A stretch of DNA of 64,000 nucleotides from CAUUJV01 sp963545565 (GTDB lineage: Bacteria; Actinomycetota; Actinomycetes; Actinomycetales; Bifidobacteriaceae): the NCBI GenBank assembly GCA_963545565.1, contig CAUUJV010000005.1, positions 44,761-108,760 of the forward strand, given 5' to 3'. Shown here one piece after another: positions 44,495 through 54,609 of this stretch. Position 1 is the first letter of the stretch. Every line of letters starts with the position of its first letter. A program made the translations under genes and the position numbers. Below the pieces are notes generated by a model. The model saw only the letters and a list, made by a program, of their open reading frames with translations, had not been told where the DNA came from and did not search any database.

Positions 44495-47095
44495 ATGCCA
44501 TTTATTGATATTGACTGGCTAAATGACCACGTTGAAGTGCCTACTGACGAGACTTATGAACAACTTGCGAAAGATTTAGTTCACGTTGGTCTTGAAGAAG
44601 AAGAAATTCGTTACTCTACGCTTACAGGCCCTATCGTTGTAGGCTATGTTGTGGATGCAACCCCTGAACCACAGAAAAATGGCAAAGTTATTAACTTCTG
44701 CCATGTTGACGTGGGCGAATATAACCATGAAGATGAGAACGGTAACAAGGTTCCTCGTGAAATCGTGTGCGGTGCTCCAAATATGGCAGCAGGAGAGAAA
44801 GTTGTTGTAACGCTTCCTGGGGCTGTGCTCCCTGGCGATTTCCGCATTGAGCCGCGTAAAACTTATGGTCATATGTCTGACGGTATGTGTGCTTCTGAAC
44901 GTGAGCTTGGTTTGGGAAGTGACCATAACGGAATTATTCTATTGCGAAATTATGGATTTACCGAGGAAGAATACGAGGCATTAGAGCCGGGGCAGGATGC
45001 TATGGAATTGCTCAAGCTCAATGACCCTACTCTGGAAATTAATATCACTCCAGATCGTGGATATGCATTCTCTTATCGTGGTGTTGCTCGTGAATTCCAC
45101 CATTCAACAGGTGCAACTTTTACTGATCCAGTAGTTGCTCTTAATGAGAAGACTCCAGAAATCCAAGGAGAGGTTCAAGGCGATATTGAGGTAATCGTCA
45201 ATGATTCCAATCCTATTCATGGTGTTCCTGGTTGTGATCGTTATTATATGCGTGGGATTTCGGGTATTGATGCGAATGCGTCTACTCCTCAATGGATGCG
45301 TCGGCGTTTACTGCGCGCTGGAATGCGTTCTATTTCCCCAGCAGTAGACGTCACTAATTACGTTATGCTTGATTTGGGTCAACCGCTGCATGCATACGAT
45401 GCAGATAAGATTGAGGCTCCAATCGTTGTACGTCGCGCAGTTGAGGGTGAAAAGCTTATCACACTGGATGAAAAAGAGCATGAGCTCAGTCCAGAAGATT
45501 TGCTGATTACGGATTCTCCTCAGGGGCAGCAGGGCTCTCGTATTCTTGGCCTTGCTGGCGTTATGGGAGGTCTCTACGGAGAAGTAACGAGCGAAACCAC
45601 AAACGTGCTTATTGAGGCCGCACACTTTGATCAGGTTTCTATTGCTCGTACGGCTCGTCGCCATAAGATTCCTTCTGAGGCATCTCGCCGTTTCGAACGA
45701 GGCGTTGATACCAAGCTTCAGCCAGCAGCCGCGCAACAGACGGTCGATTTGATTACTTCCATCTGCGGTGGCACTGCAAGCAATACTCCAACCAATTATG
45801 ACAAGACTGTTGATCGAACCCCTATTCGCTTCAAGACGAGCGAAGTTGAGCGATTAACGGCTTTGAAGGTAGAAATCAACGAAATTTCTCGCATTCTTAC
45901 TGACATTGGCTGTGTTGTTGGTGGCGGAGGCAATGGAATCCTCTCTGTTGTTCCTCCAACATGGCGCCCAGATTTGACGTATCCTTGCGATTTAGTTGAG
46001 GAAATTGCGCGAATTATTGGTTATGATGAGATTCCTGTAACGGTTCCGTCTGCTTACTCAACTGGTTCTGTTGGTTTAACGTCTAGCCAGCAGCGTCGTC
46101 GATTCGTGGCGAATACCTTGGCTGAGTACGGACTTGTGCAAGTAACCAGCTATCCATTTGTGGGTGACGCTGATTTCAAGGATCTTGGTCTTGATACAGA
46201 CAACATTAAGCCAATTAGCGTGGAACTTGAGAATCCATTAGCTGCAGACCGTCCATTCCTTCGTCGTGACATTTTGCTGACGTTATCTCGTACCGTGCAG
46301 CGCAATATTCGCCGCGGAAATCCTAATGTTCGTCTCTTCGAAATGGGAAGCGTATTTGAGTGGGATCCTCAAGCTCCAGCGATTCCAGCACTTCCTGGTG
46401 GGGTTCGTCCAAGTGACGACGAAATTAAGGCTCTTAACGACGGCCTGCCAAATCAGCCTGAGCATGTTGCAGGTATCCTGACTGGTAAAGCTACTGAAAC
46501 TGGTTGGATAGGTGAAAGTCGCGATATTGATTGGACTGATGCTGTTGAGATAGTTCGCCGCATTAGTGACCGTCTTGGCGCTGATTTGAAATTCCAACAG
46601 CCTGCTCCTGAGGATGTTCCTGTTTCATGGCATCCTGGTCGCTTTGCATATGCAGCATTGCCAGATGGTACTGTTATTGGACACTTTGGTGAACTTCATC
46701 CACACGTCAATGAAACTTTCGGTTTCCCAGCCCATAGCGCTGCATTCGAGCTTGATTTAACTGCACTTTTCGCAGGCGTGATTGATGAACCACTTCAGGC
46801 GAAGCCAGTTTCTACCTATCCTCCTGTCCATCAGGATTTGGCATTCACTGTGCCATCAGCTGTCACAGCAGCTCAGCTTGAGTCTGTGATTCGTCAGGCA
46901 GTAGGTGATGCTCTCGAATCCATTGAACTTTTTGATGTATTTACTGGCGAACAGGTGGGTGAGGGGTCTAAATCTCTTGCTTTCGCGGTTACGTTCCGTT
47001 CACAAGACAAAACTTTGGAATCTTCTGATTCTGATGCTTTGCGTGCAGCAATTGTCGAAGCTGCTGAGAAAATCGGTGCACAGCTTCGCGCATAG
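44495..47095 (+). CDS. pheT: Phenylalanine-tRNA ligase beta subunit
   Basis: The 866-residue partner of PheS in the heterotetramer. Domain order is as expected: EMAP-II-like tRNA-binding domain (about 40-155), B3/4 editing domain (about 215-395), B5 domain (about 415-495), the catalytic-like core, and the C-terminal ferredoxin-fold anticodon-binding domain (about 770-866). Translation is probably coupled to pheS, whose stop lies three bases upstream. A strong terminator follows. Confidence 0.97.
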   Translation: MPFIDIDWLNDHVEVPTDETYEQLAKDLVHVGLEEEEIRYSTLTGPIVVGYVVDATPEPQKNGKVINFCHVDVGEYNHEDENGNKVPREIVCGAPNMAAGEKVVVTLPGAVLPGDFRIEPRKTYGHMSDGMCASERELGLGSDHNGIILLRNYGFTEEEYEALEPGQDAMELLKLNDPTLEINITPDRGYAFSYRGVAREFHHSTGATFTDPVVALNEKTPEIQGEVQGDIEVIVNDSNPIHGVPGCDRYYMRGISGIDANASTPQWMRRRLLRAGMRSISPAVDVTNYVMLDLGQPLHAYDADKIEAPIVVRRAVEGEKLITLDEKEHELSPEDLLITDSPQGQQGSRILGLAGVMGGLYGEVTSETTNVLIEAAHFDQVSIARTARRHKIPSEASRRFERGVDTKLQPAAAQQTVDLITSICGGTASNTPTNYDKTVDRTPIRFKTSEVERLTALKVEINEISRILTDIGCVVGGGGNGILSVVPPTWRPDLTYPCDLVEEIARIIGYDEIPVTVPSAYSTGSVGLTSSQQRRRFVANTLAEYGLVQVTSYPFVGDADFKDLGLDTDNIKPISVELENPLAADRPFLRRDILLTLSRTVQRNIRRGNPNVRLFEMGSVFEWDPQAPAIPALPGGVRPSDDEIKALNDGLPNQPEHVAGILTGKATETGWIGESRDIDWTDAVEIVRRISDRLGADLKFQQPAPEDVPVSWHPGRFAYAALPDGTVIGHFGELHPHVNETFGFPAHSAAFELDLTALFAGVIDEPLQAKPVSTYPPVHQDLAFTVPSAVTAAQLESVIRQAVGDALESIELFDVFTGEQVGEGSKSLAFAVTFRSQDKTLESSDSDALRAAIVEAAEKIGAQLRA

Positions 47096-47178
47096 CCTTG
47101 TGGGAATAACCTATAGGGATTGTCGGAACTAACAGTAAATTCCTTCAAATTTTGAGAAGATTTGAGGCTAAACGATTT

Positions 47179-47210
47179 AAGCGCTTGTAGAAAATACAAG
47201 CGCTTTTTCA
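47179..47210 (+). terminator. Terminator after pheT
   Basis: AAGCGCTTGTA (47179-47189) pairs perfectly with TACAAGCGCTT (47195-47205), loop GAAAA, followed by a T run. Confidence 0.95.
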
Positions 47211-47262
47211 TTTTTCCCAGTACACTTGGGGTTTAGCACGTTTAATACGGTGGAGGAAATGA

Positions 47263-47919
47263 ATGACTACCCCTGATTCCAATCAGCCGCAACTTTCGCA
47301 ATCGTCGCAGATATCGCAATCGCAGGCGCCACAGGTAAATCAGCCTGAATATGGGCAGCGGTATGTGCCTGAATACGGACAGTTGAAGAGCAATTATCCA
47401 GGTTGGAATCCTTATCCATTTGGGGAGCCGGAGAAAACGCAGGAAAATACTGCCACTTCTACAACTTCTAGTGCAAATATTGTAAACCATGTAAGTGTTG
47501 GCGCCAATAATCGGTCCGAACAGAATCCTCAGCAAGCCCGTGATAAACAACAAAATCCTAATATCGTAAATATCAATGGCGTTCCTATGCAACGCATTAA
47601 CCCTGACGATCCGCGTTCAAATCCACTCTATGGTCACTGGGATCCTAACGCTATTTTGGGATTCATTATTTCTTTGTTTATGACCTTTCCAATTTTTGGC
47701 GTTTTCTTAGGCGTTATTTCGATGCGCCGAACGAAGCGCTTTCATATGAAGGGCTATGGTCTAGCTGTCGCTGCCGTAGTTCTTGGCACCATTATGTGCG
47801 TAATTCAGATTTGGATGTGGGCAACCGGCACAAGTTTGACCGACGTGTTGACGATGATGGGCAACGCGCTGGGGGTTGATAGCTCAACGATTTCAAACAT
47901 AATCAGCCAATATAGCTAG
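47263..47919 (+). CDS. DUF4190-type small membrane protein with Gln/Ser/Pro-rich N-terminus
   Basis: A 218-residue protein. The first 120 residues are disordered and rich in Gln, Ser, Pro and Asn, with SQSSQISQSQ repeats and aromatic PEYGQ motifs. The C-terminal part has two membrane helices (about 130-150 and 163-188) joined by a short basic loop (RRTKRFHMKGYG), the DUF4190 pattern common in actinobacteria. The function is unknown. The ATG follows GGAGGAAATGA. It stands alone between two terminators. Confidence 0.85.
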   Translation: MTTPDSNQPQLSQSSQISQSQAPQVNQPEYGQRYVPEYGQLKSNYPGWNPYPFGEPEKTQENTATSTTSSANIVNHVSVGANNRSEQNPQQARDKQQNPNIVNINGVPMQRINPDDPRSNPLYGHWDPNAILGFIISLFMTFPIFGVFLGVISMRRTKRFHMKGYGLAVAAVVLGTIMCVIQIWMWATGTSLTDVLTMMGNALGVDSSTISNIISQYS

Positions 47920-47957
47920 AAGTTTATTGAGAAAATTGCAAAGAAATTAGTTAATAA

Positions 47958-47983
47958 GAGCTGCTTATAAGCAGCTCATTTTG
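47958..47983 (+). terminator. Terminator after the DUF4190 gene
   Basis: The 20-base palindrome GAGCTGCTTATAAGCAGCTC (47958-47977) is followed by ATTTTG. Confidence 0.8.
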
Positions 47984-48026
47984 TATGAGCATTTATGGAC
48001 ACGATCTGATAATGTCAGAGCAGGAG

Positions 48027-48063
48027 TGCATAATTATGCATAAAACTGCATGAATAATCATAA
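48027..48063 (+). promoter_or_regulatory. Tandem ARG-box-like sites upstream of argC
   Basis: A perfect palindrome TGCATAATTATGCA (48027-48040) is followed by TGCATGAATAATCATA (48048-48063). The centres are about 21 bases apart, the spacing seen for paired ARG boxes bound by one ArgR hexamer. The sites end 21 bases before the argC GTG. Confidence 0.7.
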
Positions 48064-48084
48064 AGTTGTCATAAAGGAGTTGTC

Positions 48085-49185
48085 GTGAAGCGCACAGTAG
48101 CTGTAGCTGGAGCAACCGGTTACGCAGGTGGGGAAGCTCTAAGAATCTTTGCCTCGCACCCTGAATTTGAAGTTACGTGTGTGGCTGGTCATTCTTCCGT
48201 GGGGGAGAAGCTGGGTACATACGTTCCGCATATTCCGCAGCTTGCAGACCTTGTTATTGAAGACACAACTGCTGATGTTCTGGCTGGTCATGATGTTGTT
48301 GTTTTGGCTCTTCCGCACGGTGCTTCAGGTGCTCTCGCCGCCGAACTTGAAGCGAAGGGGGAGGATTGCATCATCATTGATTTAGGTGCTGACCATAGAC
48401 TTGAGCATGAAGAGGCATGGAATGAGTTTTATGGTGGGCAGTTCTTCAATAATTGGGCATATGGTATGCCTGAACTTATTGTTGGTAAGAATTCGGATGA
48501 TACATACAAGTATCAGTATGACAATCTTGTAGGCGCAAAGCGCATTGCCGGCCCTGGTTGCAATGTTACCGCTACGACTTTAGCTATGCAGCCTGGAATT
48601 GCTCAAGGGCTTATTAAGAATGATATTGTGGCTGATCTCGTTGTGGGATATTCTGGCGCGGGCAAAAGTCTGAAAAAGCCTTATCTTCTTGCTGCGGAAG
48701 CAATTGGTTCTGCATTTGCCTATTCTGTGGGCGGCAGTCACCGTCATATCCCAGAGATTCTTCAGAACTTTGCACATGCTGCGGGTGCTGGTACTGCTAA
48801 AGCAAGTGAGGAATTTACTCTTGGATTTACCCCTGTTTTAGCTCCAATGTCTCGTGGAATTATGGCAACAGTTAGTGCTCCCATGACGGATAAAGCATTG
48901 GGTATGTCGGATGAGGAAATACGCAACGAGTGGATTAATGCATATAAGAATCAAGATTTCATAATTGTATTACCTCAGGGAGTGCTGCCCTCAACAGCAA
49001 ATATTATCGGTTCTAATGCGGCACATATTCAGGTAGTACCAGACCGACGAAGTAAGCGTCTTTATGCATTCAGTGCAATCGATAATCTCAACCGTGGTAC
49101 GGCGGGTCAAGCTATCGAGGCTCTTAATATTGCATGTGGATTTAATGAACAAACAGGTCTTTCAATCATAGGAGTTGCACCATGA
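48085..49185 (+). CDS. argC: N-acetyl-gamma-glutamyl-phosphate reductase
   Basis: The third step of arginine synthesis: NADPH-dependent reduction of N-acetylglutamyl phosphate. The 366-residue protein begins with the Rossmann motif GATGYAGGEALR (about 9-20) and carries the catalytic Cys in AGPGCNVTATTLA (Cys about 159). The ARG-type signature HRHIPEI is present. The start is GTG after AAGGAG. The last bases overlap argJ (ATGA), so translation is coupled. It is the first gene of the argCJBD unit. Confidence 0.97.
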   Translation: MKRTVAVAGATGYAGGEALRIFASHPEFEVTCVAGHSSVGEKLGTYVPHIPQLADLVIEDTTADVLAGHDVVVLALPHGASGALAAELEAKGEDCIIIDLGADHRLEHEEAWNEFYGGQFFNNWAYGMPELIVGKNSDDTYKYQYDNLVGAKRIAGPGCNVTATTLAMQPGIAQGLIKNDIVADLVVGYSGAGKSLKKPYLLAAEAIGSAFAYSVGGSHRHIPEILQNFAHAAGAGTAKASEEFTLGFTPVLAPMSRGIMATVSAPMTDKALGMSDEEIRNEWINAYKNQDFIIVLPQGVLPSTANIIGSNAAHIQVVPDRRSKRLYAFSAIDNLNRGTAGQAIEALNIACGFNEQTGLSIIGVAP

Positions 49186-50354
49186 GTGTAGTTTTTGCTC
49201 AAGGATTTTCAACAAGTAGCTGCGCGGCAGGAGTTTCTGCTATTGCAGGCAAAAAAGATTTGGCTCTTATCGTTAACAATGGGCCACTCGACGTAGCAGC
49301 CGGTGTGTTTACCGCCAACCGTTTTGCAGCTGCTCCTGTGCAATATTCGCGTCAGGCTATTTCAGATGGTCATGCTAAGGCAGTAGTTATCAATACCGGT
49401 TCTGCGAATGCGTGCACCGGTGAGGAAGGATATAAGCAGTCTCAGGCTACGGCGGCTCATATGGCCGAATTGATGTCAATTAAAGGCTCAGATGTGCTTA
49501 TAGGGTCTACCGGTGTTATTGGTGAACTTTTATCAATGGATAAGATTTTTGCTGGCATTGATGCTGCATTCCCACACCTATCGAATGATCCAAATGCGGG
49601 TCTTACTAGTGCGGAAGCCATTATGACTACCGATACGAAGCCAAAGGTTGCTCATATTGATGGCGATGGCTACAAAATTGGTGGGATGGTAAAAGGATCT
49701 GGCATGATTGCTCCACAGCTTGCCACGATGATTTGCGTCATCACCACTGATGCTGTAATCACAGCTGAGCAGGCTGATTCGGCTCTTAGGGCTGCAACTG
49801 CGGCTTCCTTTGACAGAATTGATGTAGACGGCTGTATGTCAACCAATGATACGGTGCTATTACTTGCTTCTGGTGCGTCGGGCGTAACCCCAGATTTTGA
49901 GGAATTTTCTCGAAACATAAAAGATATTTGCTCTCAATTCTCTCGAATGATAATAGGTGACGGAGAAGGTTCGTCTCATGACATTCGCGTGAATATTTCT
50001 GGCGCTACAAGTGAGGCGGCGGCTCTTGCGTGTGGCCGTGCGGTTGCAAATTCCAATCTACTTAAGTGCGCAATCTCTGGTGAAGACCCTAACTGGGGTC
50101 GAGTTGTCTCTTCACTTGGTGTTGTTCCTGTTGAGATAGCTCCGTACGATCCTAATCTTGTAACCGTTGATATCAACCGGGTTCGCGTATGTGATGGTGG
50201 CAAACCTGACCAGCCACGCTCTCAGGTGTCTATGATGCAGCGTGAAGTGGATATTGATATTAATCTCAATACTGGCTCAGATTACGAGGCTACTGTGTGG
50301 ACCAATGATTTAACACACGAATATGTGCATATTAATGCAGATTACAAATCCTAA
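49182..50354 (+). CDS. argJ: Bifunctional glutamate N-acetyltransferase/amino-acid acetyltransferase
   Basis: Recycles the acetyl group from N-acetylornithine to glutamate. The 390-residue chain is self-cleaving: the conserved site sits at the KGSGMIAPQLATMI segment (about 170-183), where the usual cleaving Thr of the ATML motif appears as Ala-Thr-Met-Ile (LATMI). The alpha and beta chains lie on either side. Whether it also uses acetyl-CoA (bifunctional) cannot be read. The overlap with argC is four bases. Confidence 0.95.
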   Translation: MSVVFAQGFSTSSCAAGVSAIAGKKDLALIVNNGPLDVAAGVFTANRFAAAPVQYSRQAISDGHAKAVVINTGSANACTGEEGYKQSQATAAHMAELMSIKGSDVLIGSTGVIGELLSMDKIFAGIDAAFPHLSNDPNAGLTSAEAIMTTDTKPKVAHIDGDGYKIGGMVKGSGMIAPQLATMICVITTDAVITAEQADSALRAATAASFDRIDVDGCMSTNDTVLLLASGASGVTPDFEEFSRNIKDICSQFSRMIIGDGEGSSHDIRVNISGATSEAAALACGRAVANSNLLKCAISGEDPNWGRVVSSLGVVPVEIAPYDPNLVTVDINRVRVCDGGKPDQPRSQVSMMQREVDIDINLNTGSDYEATVWTNDLTHEYVHINADYKS

Positions 50355-50399
50355 GTTTTGGTCTTACAAAAATAAGTAAATAAGCAAAAGAGGGTAGAC

Positions 50400-51353
50400 A
50401 TGGCACATGAAAAACCATTGCCAAAAGGTCCTGGATATCATCTTGACGTTCATAAGGATTTAACATCTGGTCAAAAAGCAGAAGTCCTTATGGAAATGCT
50501 GCCATGGTTGGAGGAATTCCGTGGTCAGCTCATTGTGGTGAAATATGGCGGAAATGCCATGATTAATGATGAATTGCGTGAGCATTTTGCGCAAGATATG
50601 GTTTTTTTGCGCGAAGTAGGCATGCATCCAGTAGTTGTACATGGCGGTGGCCCTCAAATTTCTCATATGCTTGACGCTTTAGGGATTGAATCTAAATTCA
50701 AGGGCGGTTTGCGTGTTACTGATGATCAGACCATGGACGTTGTACGTATGGTTCTCACAGGCAAGGTTTCTCGTGAACTTGTTGGACTCATCAATCAACA
50801 CGGCCCGTTGGCTGTCGGTCTTTCAGGCGAAGATGGTGGACTTTTCGGCGCGGCAAAGCGCAAAGCCGTTGTTGAAGGTGAAAAAGTTGATGTTGGCCTT
50901 GTAGGCGATGTTGTGAGTGTTGATGCGAGTGCTGTGCAAGATTTAATCGACGCAGGCCGAATTCCAGTTGTCTCTACTGTTGCTCCAGATAATGATGATG
51001 CAACTCAAGTTCTTAACGTTAATGCGGACTCTGCAGCCGCCGCGCTTGCTGCTGCTCTTGGTGCCCGTAAATTTGTACTATTGACTGATGTTGAAGGTTT
51101 TTACTCACGGTGGCCAGACAAGAGGTCTCTTGTACAAAATATAGGCGTAGATAAGCTGCGCGAAATGTTCCCTGAAATCGTTGGCGGAATGCGCCCGAAG
51201 ATGGAGGCATGCATACGCGCAATCGATGGTGGAGTTAAGCAAGTGCACATTATTGATGGTCGGCGTCCTCACTCTATCCTCAATGAGATTTTTACCACTG
51301 AGGGCATCGGAACCATGATTGTTCCTGGCAATGATTTGCGGATGCGAACCTAA
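50400..51353 (+). CDS. argB: Acetylglutamate kinase
   Basis: Phosphorylates N-acetylglutamate, usually the arginine-inhibited step of the cyclic pathway. At 317 residues it is an amino-acid kinase with VVKYGGNAM (about 46-54) and [11 protein letters not shown] (about 80-90), and a C-terminal ATP-site region [10 protein letters not shown]. Its N-terminal extension of about 25 residues is of the type found in arginine-sensitive hexameric kinases. The ATG has GAGGGTAG upstream. Confidence 0.97.
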   Translation: MAHEKPLPKGPGYHLDVHKDLTSGQKAEVLMEMLPWLEEFRGQLIVVKYGGNAMINDELREHFAQDMVFLREVGMHPVVVHGGGPQISHMLDALGIESKFKGGLRVTDDQTMDVVRMVLTGKVSRELVGLINQHGPLAVGLSGEDGGLFGAAKRKAVVEGEKVDVGLVGDVVSVDASAVQDLIDAGRIPVVSTVAPDNDDATQVLNVNADSAAAALAAALGARKFVLLTDVEGFYSRWPDKRSLVQNIGVDKLREMFPEIVGGMRPKMEACIRAIDGGVKQVHIIDGRRPHSILNEIFTTEGIGTMIVPGNDLRMRT

Positions 51354-51418
51354 TAAATACAATCCAAAAACGTGGTTGGTGCGGTCGATACTGCAAGAAA
51401 AAAAGTAAGAAGACTTAG

Positions 51419-52723
51419 ATGACTGAAAATATAAAAAAAGTTGAAAAATTAGGGCCGCAGGATAGCGAGCTTCTCAACGAATACTCCGGTGTACACATGA
51501 ATGTTTTTGGTACACCATTGCGTGTGCTGGATCACGGCAAAGGAAGCCGCGTGTGGGATGTTGATGGCAATTCCTATCTCGATTTTCTTGCTGGTATTGC
51601 AGTGAATTCTCTCGGCTATGCACATCCTGCTTGGGTCAAAGCTGTTTCTGCTCAAGCTGGAACGTTAGTTCATACGAGTAATTACTTTGCTACTCAGCCT
51701 CAAATTAAGTTAGCCGAAAAACTTGTTGAGAAGGCTGGTGCTCCTGCTGGTTCAAAGGTTTACTTTGGTAATTCAGGTACTGAGGGCAATGAGGCTGCTC
51801 TTAAACTTGCGAAACTTCACGGTAATGCTCTGGAAGCACAAGCCACTGGCAGTCAAAAAGGGTTGAATTCGCGCATTATTGCTATGACGCATAGTTTTCA
51901 TGGTCGTACACTCGGCGCTTTAAGTGTTACGTGGAAACCAGTAATTCGCACTCCATTCGAGCCGCTTTTGCCAGACACTCAGTTTGTAGAAGCATCTAAT
52001 ATTGAGGCTTTAACCGCTGCTTTTAACTCGACAGATGAACAAGGTAAGGCTCAAGGCCCTGTGGCAGCAGTGATTATGGAGCTTATCCAAGGTGAAGCAG
52101 GTGTATTGCCAATTGGTGCCGAATTTGTTAAAGCTGCACGAAGACTCTGCGATGAGCATAGTACGCTACTCATTATTGACGAAGTGCAAACGGGCATGGG
52201 TAGAACCGGGCACTGGTTTGCTTTCCAAGATGAGACTTTGAGTGGCGGTGTGATGCCTGATGCCATTACTTTTGCGAAGGGAGTTGCTTCTGGATTCCCT
52301 ATGGGCGGTCTAATTACCTTTGGCACCAAGGTTTCTAACTACTTTACCCCGGGGTCTCATGGATCAACTTTTGCAGGAAATCCATTGGGTGCAGCGGCTG
52401 GGCTTGCAACTATTGAAACGATTGACGCAGAAAAGTTGCTTGAAAACACGGTGGCTCGCGGCGAGCAGCTGCGAGAGGGGCTTATGCAGTCTCAGAACCC
52501 GTTATTTGCTGCCGTGCGTGGTGCAGGTTTACTCAATGCAATTCAGCTTGCTCATCCTTGTTCTCACGCTGTGGCTGACTGGGCACTGAGCCATGGACTA
52601 ATTGTTAATGCTGTGGCTCCCGACGCAATTCGTCTTGCACCTCCATTGGTTATCACCGAGCAGGAGATTGAAGAAGGGGTTAACATTTTGGCAGATGTGC
52701 CCTGTGACCTTGTAGACGATTAA
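51419..52723 (+). CDS. argD: Acetylornithine aminotransferase
   Basis: A PLP-dependent class III aminotransferase forming N2-acetylornithine, possibly also serving lysine synthesis. The 434 residues include the PLP phosphate loop GNSGTEGNEAALKLA, IIDEVQTGMGRTGHWFA with the conserved Asp, and the Schiff-base Lys in ITFAKGVASGFPMGG. The ATG follows AAGTAAGAAGACTTAG, a weak site. It is the last gene before a terminator that splits the cluster. Confidence 0.96.
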   Translation: MTENIKKVEKLGPQDSELLNEYSGVHMNVFGTPLRVLDHGKGSRVWDVDGNSYLDFLAGIAVNSLGYAHPAWVKAVSAQAGTLVHTSNYFATQPQIKLAEKLVEKAGAPAGSKVYFGNSGTEGNEAALKLAKLHGNALEAQATGSQKGLNSRIIAMTHSFHGRTLGALSVTWKPVIRTPFEPLLPDTQFVEASNIEALTAAFNSTDEQGKAQGPVAAVIMELIQGEAGVLPIGAEFVKAARRLCDEHSTLLIIDEVQTGMGRTGHWFAFQDETLSGGVMPDAITFAKGVASGFPMGGLITFGTKVSNYFTPGSHGSTFAGNPLGAAAGLATIETIDAEKLLENTVARGEQLREGLMQSQNPLFAAVRGAGLLNAIQLAHPCSHAVADWALSHGLIVNAVAPDAIRLAPPLVITEQEIEEGVNILADVPCDLVDD

Positions 52724-52743
52724 TCGAAAAATATGATTTCCCT

Positions 52744-52779
52744 AAGCGATTTGCACACGTTTGTAAATCGCTTTTTTTA
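52744..52779 (+). terminator. Terminator after argD
   Basis: AAGCGATTT (52744-52752) pairs with AAATCGCTT (52765-52773), followed by a T7 run. It divides argCJBD from argFR. Confidence 0.92.
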
Positions 52780-52883
52780 ATTTATCTCTTATTTATGGAT
52801 ATTCATATGAGTTTATAAACAGAAATTTGTAAGGATTGCTCAAAATATGGGAAAACACACAGAATGTCGGGGTTTTTCCGTAC

Positions 52884-52927
52884 TGAATAGTATATTCATT
52901 GTAGTGAATAGTTTTGCATAATATGCA
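52884..52927 (+). promoter_or_regulatory. ARG-box-like sites upstream of argF
   Basis: TGAATAGTATATTCA (52884-52898) and TGAATAGTTTTGCATA (52905-52920) are about 20 bases apart and resemble ARG boxes. TGCATAATATGCA (52915-52927) overlaps the second one. They lie after the argD terminator, so argF very probably has its own ArgR-controlled promoter. Confidence 0.65.
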
Positions 52928-52983
52928 GAATTATCGAGATAGAGATAATAGGTAACTAGATGCCGAGAAGGTAGAGGGTAAGA

Positions 52984-53958
52984 ATGGCACACGAGCTACG
53001 TCATATGCTTCGCGATGATGATTTGAACCACGAAGAGCAGAAGACTGTTCTTAAACTTGGTTTGAAGTTCCGCGAAAATCGTTTTTATTCTCGCCCTTTT
53101 GAGGGGCCTCAGGCTGTGGGCGTGCTGTTCGACAAACCAAGCACACGCACACGTTCTAGTTTCTCTATTGGTGTGGCTGAACTTGGCGGATATCCACTCG
53201 TTATTGATAAATCTAGCTCGCAGCTAGGCCGTGGTGAGCCTGTTTCTGACACTACTAAGGTTTTAACGCGCATGACGTCTGCACTTGTGTGGCGTACTTT
53301 TGGTCAAAATCGTGTTGAAGAAATGGCTGCAAATGCTACGGTTCCAGTGATTAATGCACTAACTGATAATTTTCATCCTTGCCAAGTTCTGGCAGATTTT
53401 ATGACTATTGCTCAATTTCGCGGTGGTGTGGATGCCTTAAAGGGTAAAACCATTGCGTATGTTGGTGATGCTGCAAACAACATGTCTAACTCATACTTGC
53501 TTGCTGGTGCGGTATCGGGCATGAATGTGCGTGTAGCTGGCCCTCAAGGATTCCTGCCAAAGCAGTCTATTGTAGATGATGCGACTAAACTTGCTGCAGC
53601 TAATGGCGGATCAATCACTGTTACAACTGATGCTCGTGAGGCAGTTGCAGATGCTGACTGCATTTTTACGGATACATGGGTTTCTATGGGTGAGGAAGCT
53701 GAATATGCTATTCGCTCCAAGCCGTTCTGGGATTATCAGGTAAATGATGAACTCATGGCGTTAGCTAAGCCAGATGCATTGTTCCAGCATTGTCTACCAG
53801 CATACCGTGGTAAGGAAGTAACATCCTCTGTTATTGATGGTTCACAATCTGTGGTGTGGGATGAAGCAGAAAACCGTCTTCATGCTCAGAAAGCTTTGAT
53901 GACATGGCTTATTGCTTGGCAGCGTGAAGATTCATCACTTCTCGGAGAGCTGGCATAG
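52984..53958 (+). CDS. argF: Ornithine carbamoyltransferase
   Basis: Joins carbamoyl phosphate to ornithine to give citrulline. The 324 residues show the carbamoyl-phosphate motif FDKPSTRTRSSF (about 49-60), the HPCQVLADF segment (about 131-139) and the catalytic Cys in HCLPAYRG, as expected for an anabolic OTC. The ATG follows AGAGGGTAAG. argR begins four bases after its stop. Confidence 0.97.
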   Translation: MAHELRHMLRDDDLNHEEQKTVLKLGLKFRENRFYSRPFEGPQAVGVLFDKPSTRTRSSFSIGVAELGGYPLVIDKSSSQLGRGEPVSDTTKVLTRMTSALVWRTFGQNRVEEMAANATVPVINALTDNFHPCQVLADFMTIAQFRGGVDALKGKTIAYVGDAANNMSNSYLLAGAVSGMNVRVAGPQGFLPKQSIVDDATKLAAANGGSITVTTDAREAVADADCIFTDTWVSMGEEAEYAIRSKPFWDYQVNDELMALAKPDALFQHCLPAYRGKEVTSSVIDGSQSVVWDEAENRLHAQKALMTWLIAWQREDSSLLGELA

Positions 53959-53961
53959 CAT

Positions 53962-54537
53962 ATGACGGACACGAATTCGCTGAACTCTGTTGTGAATCGG
54001 CCAACGAGCCGTGCTGCACGCCAGAGTGCGATTGAATACGCTTTGCAGTCATATATCGTGACGTCACAACAACAGCTTTCGACGATTCTAGCTAATGATG
54101 GCATTGAGGTTACGCAAGCTACTCTGAGTCGCGATCTTGATGAGATGAAGGCGACGAAGCGCAGGAATGCTGATGGTGTGGTTTCATACGCTCTACCCAC
54201 TACTGACATAGTGAGTTCTTCTCATACTCCCTCAGCGTATCGCCGTATGCTTGAAGGTGAGCAAGATGGCCATAATGTCGCTTTTAATAAGGTTGAAATG
54301 CAGATTGGCCGCGCTATTACAGGTCTTGTAACTTCTGTTGCATCGGCTAAGAATCTTGTGGTCATACACACTCCTGCAGGGGCTGCTCAGTATGTGGCAA
54401 GTACTTTGGATAAACAATATCTTGAAGATGTGCTTGGAACGATTGCAGGCGATGACACAATAATGGTAATCACTTCTGATGAGCGTTGTGCACGAACACG
54501 CGCCGAATGGCTGCTTACTCTGGCTTCGGGTGAATGA
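53962..54537 (+). CDS. argR: Arginine repressor ArgR
   Basis: The arginine-sensing repressor of the cluster. The 191-residue protein has the winged-helix DNA-binding domain (about 20-85, with [12 protein letters not shown] as recognition region), a longer than usual linker (about 85-112), and the C-terminal hexamerisation and arginine-binding domain with [15 protein letters not shown] and [11 protein letters not shown]. It is co-transcribed with argF. The likely targets are the sites before argC and argF. Confidence 0.96.
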   Translation: MTDTNSLNSVVNRPTSRAARQSAIEYALQSYIVTSQQQLSTILANDGIEVTQATLSRDLDEMKATKRRNADGVVSYALPTTDIVSSSHTPSAYRRMLEGEQDGHNVAFNKVEMQIGRAITGLVTSVASAKNLVVIHTPAGAAQYVASTLDKQYLEDVLGTIAGDDTIMVITSDERCARTRAEWLLTLASGE

Positions 54538-54609
54538 CGACCAGACGAATTTAGCTTAATTTAAAAGACTTAGATTTTTTCATATTTAGACAAAAAGAAA
54601 AGGATTATG

